Assembly: GCA_903824295.1 (NCBI GenBank)
Contig: CAIJWE010000117.1
Location: 1 to 36,301, forward strand
Length of the DNA: 36,301 nucleotides
Direction: 5' to 3'
DNA from: an uncultured Chlorobiaceae bacterium
Lineage (GTDB): Bacteria; Bacteroidota; Chlorobiia; Chlorobiales; Chlorobiaceae
Under the pieces are notes generated by a model that saw only the letters and a program-made list of their open reading frames with translations, did no database searches and was not told the DNA's origin. The translations under genes were made by a program, and so were the position numbers. Positions 1 to 7,019 of the stretch are shown one piece after another (position 1 is the first letter of the stretch; every line of letters starts with the position of its first letter).

Positions 1-1
1 T

Positions 2-424
2 GTTATTTTCACCCGACGCAAAGATGAGCTTGAACGAGAATTTTATCTTAGGGCGACGGCCAGGTTTGGCTGGACAAAGGCGGTACTTCAGCACCAGGTT
101 GACAACAAAAGCTACGAAAAATACCTGCTCAACCAGACCAATTTTGATAAAACACTCTCTCCTGAACTGCAAGCTCAGGCTGTGCTTGCGGTCAAGGATC
201 GGTACACTTTTGACTTTCTGGAGCTGGCTGATGAACACTCCGAGCGGGAACTGGATCAAGCATTGGTGCAGAACCTTCGCCGTTTTCTCTCCGAAATGGG
301 CGGCGCCTTTACCTTTATTGGCAACCGCGTTCGATCAGAGGCAAACATGTATGAAAATGCAATAAAGATATGCGCAACGGAATACGGTGATTCAGGCCGC
401 TATACTGATGTACGGCGAACCTGA
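2..424 (+). pseudogene. Truncated DUF1016/YhcG-type nuclease remnant
   Basis: An open frame runs in from the left edge and stops at 424. Its translation matches the middle of the DUF1016 (YhcG/PDDEXK) family: a segment ending FGWTKAVLQHQV, then the family-typical FDFLEL block, an ELDQALVQNLRRFL helix and the GGAFTFIGNR strand. In intact family members the PDDEXK catalytic part (an aspartate strand and an ELK-type strand) follows directly. Here the reading frame turns into an unrelated tail of about 25 residues after FIGNRVRSE and ends, so the nuclease active site is missing. The 5' end lies outside the window. The tail converges with bchX, leaving only a few bases between the two stops. The family assignment rests on motif memory. 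Truncation by deletion or rearrangement is inferred. Confidence 0.6.
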
Positions 425-431
425 TTCATTG

Positions 432-1544
432 TCACCCCTCAAAAAACAGCCTTGCCAGCTCTTTCCGCGCACTTGCAAGCAGCTCCCGCACCGCTGATTC
501 CTCTCGGTGTGTCAGTTCAGCCACCTCACTGATCCCTCTCTTTTCCTGCTCTACCATTCGGTAAATCTCCTGCTCTTCAGGGGCGAGCTTTGCAATGCAG
601 CGCTTCATTTTCCGGTCGTCACTTTCAACGGCGCTCTTTTCTGCAACCTTTCCGCTGTCGGAAGCGCTCTCTTTCTGCCCAAAAAGCTCTTCGGCGGTTG
701 CTGGTTGTGGCGCTCCGTCGCTGACGGCGCCGAAAAGGCGGACAAAGCCCATGAAGTCGAGGCCGACGGCTTCGCAGGGGGTGATGCGCTCTGCCAGAAT
801 ATCCTCCGCGAGCTTTTGAAATTTTTCACGAATTTCAGGCAAACGGATGGCAAAGTCGAAGCTGTCGTCCTTGTCGCGGGCATCGGCGTTGTAGGGTACC
901 TTCATGAGCACCGTTATGCCAGCCGCTTCGGCATATTTTTCGGCCATGCCGCTGCCGTCGTCGCGGTTAATGATGAGGCCGAGCAGGCGCGACTCTCCGC
1001 CGATGGTTCTGAAATAGTTGTTGGCCTGGCAGATGTTGTTGGCCGTAAAGATGGATTGTCGGTCGTTGTTGGTGACCAGAATGACCTCTTCGCTGAGTGA
1101 GCGGGCGAGGGGGGTGGCAAATCCTCCGCAAACGACGTCGCCGAGAAAGTCCATCAGGATGATGTCGATATCCCACTTGAAGATTCCCAGTTTTTCGAGC
1201 ACGTCAAATCCTGAGATAATGCCCCTGCCGCCGCACCCCCGGCCAACCTGCGGGCCGCCGAGTTCGATGCCGTAGATGGGCTGTGGGAAGTCCGGAATGT
1301 CGCGGCGAAAGACGATGTCGCTGATGGTTAACGGCTCGCTGCGTGCGTTTTTTTCAGCGAAGAGGTCGGTTACCGTGGGCAGTGAAATGCCGCCGAAGAG
1401 GGAGGTGGTTGAGTCGTGCTTGGGGTCGCAGCCGAGCTGGAGCACCCGCTTGTTCATCAGGGCAAAGGTGGCGCTGAGGTTGGTGGTTGTAAAGCTTTTG
1501 CCTATGCCTCCCTTGCCGTATATCGCTATGGTTCTTGCGGCCAT
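432..1544 (-). CDS. bchX: Chlorophyllide a reductase iron protein subunit BchX
   Basis: BchX is the ATP-dependent, NifH-like iron protein that delivers electrons to BchYZ for reduction of the chlorophyllide C7-C8 bond in bacteriochlorophyll a synthesis. The sequence shows the P-loop GKGGIGKS at residues 10-17. It also has the two cysteines that bridge a [4Fe-4S] cluster between dimer halves: Cys104 in GRGCGGRG and Cys139 in DVVCGG. It is the last gene of a minus-strand bchF-bchC-bchX run and lies 10 bases after bchC. At 370 residues it carries a C-terminal extension. Residues about 313-370 look like a small helix-turn-helix of the sigma-70 region 4 kind (LAPEEQEIYRM, then ISEVAELTHREESAVRELLASA). 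The enzyme assignment is firm; the role of the tail is unknown. Confidence 0.93.
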   Translation of the reverse strand: MAARTIAIYGKGGIGKSFTTTNLSATFALMNKRVLQLGCDPKHDSTTSLFGGISLPTVTDLFAEKNARSEPLTISDIVFRRDIPDFPQPIYGIELGGPQVGRGCGGRGIISGFDVLEKLGIFKWDIDIILMDFLGDVVCGGFATPLARSLSEEVILVTNNDRQSIFTANNICQANNYFRTIGGESRLLGLIINRDDGSGMAEKYAEAAGITVLMKVPYNADARDKDDSFDFAIRLPEIREKFQKLAEDILAERITPCEAVGLDFMGFVRLFGAVSDGAPQPATAEELFGQKESASDSGKVAEKSAVESDDRKMKRCIAKLAPEEQEIYRMVEQEKRGISEVAELTHREESAVRELLASARKELARLFFEG

Positions 1545-1554
1545 CGTGTGCTGC

Positions 1555-2559
1555 TTATGGTTGTGCTGTTTCAGGGGATGGCGTTCCCTCCTGCTGTGTG
1601 CCGGTTTTCCAGAGCAGTATCATTTTCAGGCAGTCAGGATCGGTGAATGCCTGCTGATAGGCATCGGTGATCCCCTCCTCAATCCCGTGCTGATGGGTAA
1701 AAATTCGTTCTGCATTGAGTTTGCGGCTTGCAATCAGCTCCCGTACCCGCTCCAGATCGCCTTTGGCCCACTGTTTTGCGGCAATGAAGGAGAGCTCTTT
1801 CTGGAAGGCCAGAGAGTAGTCGATGTTGATTCGCTGGTAGTAGCCGCCGAGAATCACGGTTCCCTGAAACTTCAGAAACCGCAGGCCGGTGTCGATGGCG
1901 CTCATGATGCCGGTACTGTCGATCAAAATATCAAATTCGTGGCCGGCGAGGGCTGCGGCAACATCTTCAGTGTCGGGGTTAACCTTGAGGTTGGCTGTTG
2001 AGAGGCGCAACCTCGTTTTGTTGGGTTCGGTTACCGCAACCAGTTTGGCACCCATGAGGCGAGCCAGTTCTGCGGCGAGAATACCTACTGCACCCTGACC
2101 AAGCACCAGCACCTTTTTGTTTTTAACATGCGCCAGATCGACAATGTGGAGGGCGGTTGCGCCAAGGGGCAGGGCTATGCCTGACTGGGGATTCTCAATG
2201 TTGTCGAGCACGGTGATTGCCTCGACCGGGCAGACGATGTACTCCGAAGCGCCTCCGAAAGCGGCGTTGACCCCCTCATAACCGAAGGAGCCGGCAACGT
2301 AGGCGAACTTGCCAATCAAACTCTGGTTGACATGGTCGCCTGCCTGAATAATCTTTCCAACGGTTTCATAGCCGGGAATAAAGGGAAAGATGAAGGGCCA
2401 GGAGGGAATGAGGCCATTCCAGGCCATTTTTTCTGTACCGGTGCTGATTGATGACCACCAGGTTTCAACCAGCACATCGGTTTCGGAGAGCGGTTTCAGT
2501 GTTACCTCCGAGAGTTCAATCTGGCGTACGCCGCTGAAGACTATGGCTTTTGCTTTCAT
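1555..2559 (-). CDS. bchC: Bacteriochlorophyllide 3-hydroxyethyl dehydrogenase BchC
   Basis: BchC oxidises the 3-(1-hydroxyethyl) group of the bacteriochlorophyllide ring to the 3-acetyl group of bacteriochlorophyll a. The 334-residue protein has the medium-chain dehydrogenase layout: an N-terminal GroES-like half with FIPGYETVGKI, then a Rossmann half with the dinucleotide loop VLGQGAVGILAAEL. The SSISTGTEKM segment near residue 40 is typical of the BchC group. It lacks the full cysteine set of zinc-structured alcohol dehydrogenases, as expected for BchC. It sits between bchF, whose stop is 15 bases upstream, and bchX, 10 bases downstream. The three genes are therefore probably one transcript for consecutive steps of the pathway. 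Confidence 0.92.
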   Translation of the reverse strand: MKAKAIVFSGVRQIELSEVTLKPLSETDVLVETWWSSISTGTEKMAWNGLIPSWPFIFPFIPGYETVGKIIQAGDHVNQSLIGKFAYVAGSFGYEGVNAAFGGASEYIVCPVEAITVLDNIENPQSGIALPLGATALHIVDLAHVKNKKVLVLGQGAVGILAAELARLMGAKLVAVTEPNKTRLRLSTANLKVNPDTEDVAAALAGHEFDILIDSTGIMSAIDTGLRFLKFQGTVILGGYYQRINIDYSLAFQKELSFIAAKQWAKGDLERVRELIASRKLNAERIFTHQHGIEEGITDAYQQAFTDPDCLKMILLWKTGTQQEGTPSPETAQP

Positions 2560-2574
2560 AATAAGTTTGTATGA

Positions 2575-3048
2575 TCAGGCCGACTGACGCTGCTTGAGCT
2601 TTTTTTCATTGTGCTTTTCAAGGAGCAGGCGGATGACAAATTGTGCTGCATTGACAAGATAGCTTAGATAGGCGAGAAGTGCCGTCCAAATCAGTGTCGC
2701 TTCATCAAGCCCCATGAAGAAGAGGAGGAAGTACGAGAGATGCACCACCATGGCGATGGCGCTGCCGAAATCTTCCCAGAAAAATTCAGGTGCAAAGGCA
2801 AACTGGCCAAAGACCTCTTGTTCAAAAAAGCCGCCGGTCACAAAAATCAGGACAAGCATGAGGGTTTTCAGGGTGACAAAAAAGGTGATCCATGCAAAGT
2901 TGTCGATCCCGTTGTGCGACTGGTAGAGCCAGGTGACCGTCAGGCCGGCAAGAAACATGACGAACTGGATGGGTGCGAGGATTCCCTGCACTTTTGTCCA
3001 GACTGAAGCATTTCTCCGTTCAAGTTGTTCGGGTGTGTAACGAGGCAT
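2575..3048 (-). CDS. bchF: 3-vinyl bacteriochlorophyllide hydratase BchF
   Basis: BchF adds water to the 3-vinyl group of (bacterio)chlorophyllide, making the hydroxyethyl substrate used by BchC. The 157-residue protein begins MPRYTPEQLERRNASVW, the usual BchF opening. It then has several hydrophobic stretches (around residues 25-42, 50-72, 95-112 and 118-140), consistent with a small integral membrane protein, and a conserved-looking FFEQEVFG/FAPEFFWED region between helices. It is the first gene of the minus-strand bchF-bchC-bchX operon. A hydratase of the BchV type is an alternative in green sulfur bacteria, but adjacency to bchC favours BchF. Confidence 0.85.
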   Translation of the reverse strand: MPRYTPEQLERRNASVWTKVQGILAPIQFVMFLAGLTVTWLYQSHNGIDNFAWITFFVTLKTLMLVLIFVTGGFFEQEVFGQFAFAPEFFWEDFGSAIAMVVHLSYFLLFFMGLDEATLIWTALLAYLSYLVNAAQFVIRLLLEKHNEKKLKQRQSA

Positions 3049-3121
3049 AAAACAATGAGTTCACTGATGGTGGTGGAAATTCTTTAACTGCTTTGCAAAA
3101 AAGTAGTTGAATATAGCAAAA

Positions 3122-3151
3122 TTCGGCACGGTCGGCAAACCCCGTGCCGAA
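3122..3151 (-). terminator. Hairpin after the solute-binding protein gene
   Basis: A perfect 10-base inverted repeat (TTCGGCACGG and CCGTGCCGAA) surrounds a 10-base loop. On the minus strand it begins 8 bases past the stop of the solute-binding protein gene and is followed by a short T run (AATTTTGC). It is therefore a plausible intrinsic terminator separating that gene from bchF. Confidence 0.6.
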
Positions 3152-3159
3152 ATCCTCTT

Positions 3160-4854
3160 TTATTGGACGCTCCACTCAAAAGCGTTGTAGAGCGTGGAGA
3201 GCAGGTTGATATTGGTGTTTTTGATCCGCCTGTTGACTCCTTCAAGTTCATCGTAGTAGTAGAGGAAGCTTCTCGGCTGTTCATCGTGCAGAATTTTCTG
3301 GTAGCTTTTCCAGAGAGCCAGACTGCGATCCGCAGGGAGGGGGCGACTCAGTTCGGCAATGATGGTGTCGAGCTCCTTGTTCTGAAATGCCGAGGAGTTG
3401 AAGGGGCGACGGGCAAAGTCGGAACCCCAGATGATGAGCTGGAAGGGGAGTGTTTCAGCCGCCATCCCTGAAAGTGCGGCATCGTAACGGAACTCATTCT
3501 GGTTTTTGTTGAAAATGAGGCTCTCGTCAAATTTCAGGCGGCACTCAATGCCGATTTCGCGAAGGTTCTGCTGAATAATGGTTGCCGCATAGTTGCGCCG
3601 GGGGTTGCCGACCGGGGCCGCAAGTTCAAAAGAGAACTTCTTGCCGTTTTTTTGCAGAATACCATCGGGTCCGGGTGCCCATCCGGCAGAGCGCAAAAGA
3701 GCGGTAGCCTTTTGGGGATCATAAGGGTAGGGGTCGAGCGAGGTGTCGGCAATTTCGCGGTAGGCCGGTGAAAGCGAGGTGTTGACGATGGTGGCGTGCT
3801 CCGGCCCCATGAAGCCGTCAATGATCGATTGGCGATCAATGGCGAGTGTGAGCGCCTGACGTACCACCCTGTCACCAAAGAGGGCGTTGGGCACCACCTT
3901 GCGCCCATTGCGCCACGCTTCTCCATCAATGTTGAGCCAGACAATGCTGTCGAAGAAACGGTTTTTGACCGGTTTGATCATAATGGAGGGGGAGCTCTTT
4001 GCAAGCTCACTGATATCCTTGGGATTGATTCCGCCAGCCGAGATCATGGCGTCGATCTGCCCCGACTTCAGCATGGCAAGTCGGGTGGTGTATTCAGGTG
4101 CCACCACAAAAACCATCTTTTTGATCGTTGCCGGACGTGGAAGATGCGATGAAGGGTTGGTGACAAGCTCCAGTTTTTCCTGGCGGACCCATTGTTTTAC
4201 CTTGAAGGGCCCTGCGCCGAGTATCGGTATTTCGGCGGCTTTGGTGCGGATTTCATCGGTGGCATAGTTTTTGAAGAGATGCTCGGCTACCGGCATCAGG
4301 TCGTTGAAATGGTCGAGTACGATCTCTTGGGCCATCGGTCTGCTGAAGTGGAGCACCAGTGTTGAGTCGTTGGGTGTTTCCACGGCGCGCTCGATATCGG
4401 CCGTTCCATCCGGGAGCAGGAGCAGGTCGTTGAGGTAGTGCTGCCTTGAACTGGCAATTTCAGGATTTTTGTAGAGGGTGTAGGAGTATTTGAAGTCGTG
4501 CGAGGTCACCCTCTTTCCATCCTCCCATACCGCATCGCTGCGCAAATTGAAGGTCGCTTGTTTGCCGTCAGCGGAGAACTCCCAGCTTTTTGCGGTATTG
4601 GGTAAAAAGCTTATCGCCCCCTTTTTCTCATCGTAGGAGGGCTTGACCAGCGAAGGGTAGAGCAGCGTGCAAACCTCACGCGACATGGAGAGCTGTATGA
4701 GCAGGGGATTGAGGTAGTCGAAGTCAGCCGAAACACCGATGACAATCTGTTCCTGGCGACTCTTGTCGTTCCTTTGCTGGCAGGCCGAGAGTCCGGCAAG
4801 CAGCATGATGAGTGTGAGCGCAGAGAGTATTTTTCGGAAGATGGTTGGACGCAT
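3160..4854 (-). CDS. ABC transporter family 5 solute-binding lipoprotein
   Basis: This is the extracytoplasmic binding component of a peptide/nickel/opine-type (family 5, OppA/DppA-like) ABC transporter. I chose the ATG at 4854. It opens with a lipoprotein signal (MRPTIFRKILSALTLIMLLAGLSAC) whose lipobox LSAC puts the lipid-modified cysteine at residue 25. Upstream in-frame codons read through a heptamer repeat and add nothing protein-like. The mature part has family landmarks: an early VIGVSADFDYLNPLL strand, LVKPSYDEKKG, a TFNLRSDAVWEDGKRVTSHDFKYSY block (residue about 110) and a late RQALTLAIDRQSIIDG block. The length, 564 residues, is normal. No permease or ATPase gene is beside it, so it is either an orphan binding protein or works with a transporter encoded elsewhere. 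The substrate cannot be read from sequence. Confidence 0.85.
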   Translation of the reverse strand: MRPTIFRKILSALTLIMLLAGLSACQQRNDKSRQEQIVIGVSADFDYLNPLLIQLSMSREVCTLLYPSLVKPSYDEKKGAISFLPNTAKSWEFSADGKQATFNLRSDAVWEDGKRVTSHDFKYSYTLYKNPEIASSRQHYLNDLLLLPDGTADIERAVETPNDSTLVLHFSRPMAQEIVLDHFNDLMPVAEHLFKNYATDEIRTKAAEIPILGAGPFKVKQWVRQEKLELVTNPSSHLPRPATIKKMVFVVAPEYTTRLAMLKSGQIDAMISAGGINPKDISELAKSSPSIMIKPVKNRFFDSIVWLNIDGEAWRNGRKVVPNALFGDRVVRQALTLAIDRQSIIDGFMGPEHATIVNTSLSPAYREIADTSLDPYPYDPQKATALLRSAGWAPGPDGILQKNGKKFSFELAAPVGNPRRNYAATIIQQNLREIGIECRLKFDESLIFNKNQNEFRYDAALSGMAAETLPFQLIIWGSDFARRPFNSSAFQNKELDTIIAELSRPLPADRSLALWKSYQKILHDEQPRSFLYYYDELEGVNRRIKNTNINLLSTLYNAFEWSVQ

Positions 4855-4901
4855 ACCACAGTGGTTGAACGGTTGAAAGAATAAGTTCAAGGTAGGGAAA
4901 A

Positions 4902-4930
4902 CAATGGACAATTGGCAATTAGACAATGAG
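4902..4930. repeat. Imperfect heptamer tandem repeat (CAATnnn)
   Basis: Four successive imperfect copies of a 7-base unit are seen: CAATGGA, CAATTGG, CAATTAG and, after one extra base, CAATGAG. The repeat lies just upstream of the lipoprotein start on the minus strand. It accounts for the spurious in-frame N-terminal extension of that gene. The rest of the gap to 5146 holds a purine-rich stretch (4927-4980) and AT-rich sequence before the peptidase, with no further gene seen. Confidence 0.5.
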
Positions 4931-5146
4931 GAGAGGAGAGTGGGAAGTGACGGGTTTGTTTTGGCAGATCAGAGGGAGTGGCTGATATCGCTGCAGTGAA
5001 CCGGTTCGTGCCTCATCGCTTGAGGATATGTGTAAAATGTGTACAATCGCTGTTTCATGAGTCTGATACTGTTATATTGATTTTTGGATACGCGCAAATT
5101 TTCCGCTTGAAGTTTTTCTCATTAAAACTAAAAACTGGGGGAGTCT

Positions 5147-6064
5147 ATGGGCCAAATTCTGGAGATATCGGGAATGGGATGGTTGCCGGATTATCCTGAT
5201 TTCAAGGATTATACGGTAGATCATAATGAAGTTTCATCAACGCGGAAGCAGTTGGGGCAGGGAGACTCCGTGAAGGCGATGCTTGCAAAATCGGGAGTTG
5301 CCAAACCGGCAAAGTTGACCGTGCCCGCGTCCGTCGATTTAAGGGCCTGGTGCTCTCCGATTGAAAATCAGGAGACGATTGGTTCCTGCACTGCACATGC
5401 CGGCGTCGGGATTGTCGAGTATTTTGAGAGGAGGGCATTTGGCAAGCATATTGATGCATCCCGCCTTTTTCTCTACAAGACGACGAGAAACCTGCTGCGC
5501 TGGACAGGGGATACCGGCGCATTTCTTCGCTCAACTATGGGTGCGCTCATCCTTTTTGGTGTGCCGCCTGAAGAGTATCTCCCTTATGTGGTTGCTGATT
5601 TTGACAAGGAGCCATCAGCCTTCTGCTATGCTTTTGCCCAGAGTTTCCAGTCGATAAGTTATTTTCGTCTTGATCCGATAGGAACGACAAAGGATGCACT
5701 GTTGACACAGATCAAGGCAAACCTTTCGGCAGGTATTCCTGCGATGTTTGGTTTTACGGTCTATAATTCAATATCGCAGGCGGCAACAACCGGAAAAATT
5801 CCTTACCCGACCGCTGGAGAGAAAATTGCCGGTGGCCATGCCATTGCTGCTGTCGGGTATGATGATACCATGAAGATCAAGAATACCAATCCCGGGGGAG
5901 TGGAAACCAAAGGGGCTCTGCTCATCCGAAACTCATGGGGAACAGGATGGGGCAGCGGCGGTTATGGCTGGTTGCCTTACGACTATGTATTGAAAGGATT
6001 GGCTGTTGACTGGTGGGCACTGCTCAAAAATGAGTGGATCAACACCGGCGAATTCAAGGCATGA
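5147..6064 (+). CDS. Papain-fold (C1 family) cysteine peptidase
   Basis: The 305-residue protein carries the complete papain-like active site. Gln75 of the oxyanion hole and nucleophile Cys81 lie in ENQETIGSCTAHA. His231 lies in GGHAIAAVGYDD. Asn262 lies in RNSWGTGWGSGGYGWLPYDYV. The N-terminal GWLPDYPDFKDYT is the usual opening of bacterial C1 peptidases of this group. A GGGGGAG ribosome site lies 4 bases before ATG 5147, which supports this start. There is no evident signal peptide, no long pro-domain and no transmembrane segment, so it is either cytoplasmic or exported by another route. It stands alone between a divergent lipoprotein gene and a 329-base gap. Activity is well supported by the residues; the substrate is unknown. 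Confidence 0.87.
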   Translation: MGQILEISGMGWLPDYPDFKDYTVDHNEVSSTRKQLGQGDSVKAMLAKSGVAKPAKLTVPASVDLRAWCSPIENQETIGSCTAHAGVGIVEYFERRAFGKHIDASRLFLYKTTRNLLRWTGDTGAFLRSTMGALILFGVPPEEYLPYVVADFDKEPSAFCYAFAQSFQSISYFRLDPIGTTKDALLTQIKANLSAGIPAMFGFTVYNSISQAATTGKIPYPTAGEKIAGGHAIAAVGYDDTMKIKNTNPGGVETKGALLIRNSWGTGWGSGGYGWLPYDYVLKGLAVDWWALLKNEWINTGEFKA

Positions 6065-6142
6065 TCTTTCCTTCCGCTCGCGTCAGCCTCTCTTCCAGGT
6101 TTTAGCCGAAAGGAGGGGCGTTGATGCTGGCCGCAACACGTT

Positions 6143-6262
6143 TTAAACCGAGCAACCTCCCAGGTCAACTCCCTTTTGAACGAAACCGCTCCTGCCCTCA
6201 GAAATAGCGATCGCTTCTTCAAGCTGCTGTACCAAGTCATCAAACAGATTGTTTTCAATATC
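6143..6262 (-). pseudogene. Possible decayed small gene
   Basis: The gap 6065-6392 has no convincing intact gene. One minus-strand frame (stop at 6143) reads NNLFDDLVQQLEEAIAISEG and then loses protein character. The amphipathic segment resembles the N-terminus of small helix-turn-helix antitoxin-like proteins, but there is no ATG and only 39 codons. The rest of the gap (6263-6392) is AT-rich and probably holds the promoter of the regulator gene. Confidence 0.2.
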
Positions 6263-6367
6263 TTATACTGTTTGTTTTACACGTTTTCATAGAACAATAC
6301 TCTCTTTTGTTTGCCAAATTATCTTTTTCTGCCAAAATAAGTTTTGTTTTTCTATAACTGATACTAT

Positions 6368-6379
6368 ATTGATATCAAT
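6368..6379. promoter_or_regulatory. Palindrome before the Rrf2 regulator gene
   Basis: ATTGATATCAAT is a perfect 12-base palindrome ending 13 bases before the regulator's start codon. Its position suits an autoregulatory operator. It is not the known IscR or NsrR consensus as I remember them, so this is a candidate only. Confidence 0.3.
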
Positions 6380-6392
6380 TAAACGAATTTCC

Positions 6393-6869
6393 ATGAAGGT
6401 ACTGACAAAAAAGACAGATTATGCGATACGGGCGCTGTTAATGCTTGGATCGAAGAGGGGTGTTTATCTATCGGCAAAAGCCATTGCAACTGATCAGGAC
6501 ATCCCTTACCAGTTTTTGCGTGGACTGTTGCAGGAGATGATCCGCCATGAGTTAATTGTTTCGAAGGAGGGGGCGCAGGGAGGCTTTATGATGAAAAAAG
6601 AGCCTGATGAGATCCCGATAGCGCAGTTGATTGAGATTTTTCAGGGGAAGGTGCAGGTGTCGGAGTGCATGTTCCGCAAGCAGATTTGCGCAAACCGTTC
6701 AAGGTGTGTGCTTCGTCATGAGATCATGCGCATTGAGCAGGTTGTCAACCATGAGTTTGACAAAATCACTATAGGTAAACTGATACGGGATCTTGATGCG
6801 GCAAATGGCATGACGCAAGGTTGCGGTGAAAAAGTTGTTCATAACTCTTTGGAATCGACTGCTGTCTGA
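6393..6869 (+). CDS. Rrf2-family Fe-S transcriptional regulator
   Basis: This 158-residue protein has the Rrf2 opening MKVLTKKTDYAIRALLMLG, followed by the winged-helix recognition region (YLSAKAIATDQDIPYQFLRGLLQEM) and the wing (SKEGAQGGFMM). Three cysteines, Cys92, Cys99 and Cys105, occupy the position of the cluster-binding cysteines of IscR and NsrR, although the first gap is six residues rather than five. It should bind an Fe-S cluster and sense nitric oxide, oxygen or cluster status. ATG 6393 is chosen because it begins the conserved domain; upstream in-frame sequence is AT-rich and not protein-like. It lies 150 bases upstream of hcp, so an NsrR-like control of hcp is likely. The exact subfamily is not settled. 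Confidence 0.85.
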   Translation: MKVLTKKTDYAIRALLMLGSKRGVYLSAKAIATDQDIPYQFLRGLLQEMIRHELIVSKEGAQGGFMMKKEPDEIPIAQLIEIFQGKVQVSECMFRKQICANRSRCVLRHEIMRIEQVVNHEFDKITIGKLIRDLDAANGMTQGCGEKVVHNSLESTAV

Positions 6870-6984
6870 TTTGTCGATTTATTGTGATTATGGCGTGTTT
6901 TTTGTGGCAGGCTTTAAAAGAGAAGAAATGGTAAACAGGCCGTTTCGCAAGACGTAACATGCTTTTGGTCAAAAAAATAAGAGG

Positions 6985-6998
6985 ATTGTTAAAACAAT
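6985..6998. promoter_or_regulatory. Inverted repeat before hcp
   Basis: ATTGTT-AA-AACAAT is an exact 6-2-6 inverted repeat, 21 bases before the hcp start and just ahead of its ribosome site. It is a candidate operator for the neighbouring Rrf2 regulator. AT-rich palindromes arise easily by chance, so confidence is low. Confidence 0.3.
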
Positions 6999-7019
6999 AT
7001 AAAATTGGAGAATAGAACG

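Noticed and set aside
507-1100. 197-codon plus-strand frame opposite bchX
   Set aside because: It is a reverse shadow of bchX, with no ribosome site and low-complexity hydrophobic runs.
4855-4926. N-terminal extension of the solute-binding protein
   Set aside because: It reads through a heptamer repeat. The lipoprotein signal begins at the internal ATG 4854.
4978-5199. 73-codon frame ahead of the peptidase
   Set aside because: It overlaps the peptidase start, has no ribosome site and shows no protein-like composition.
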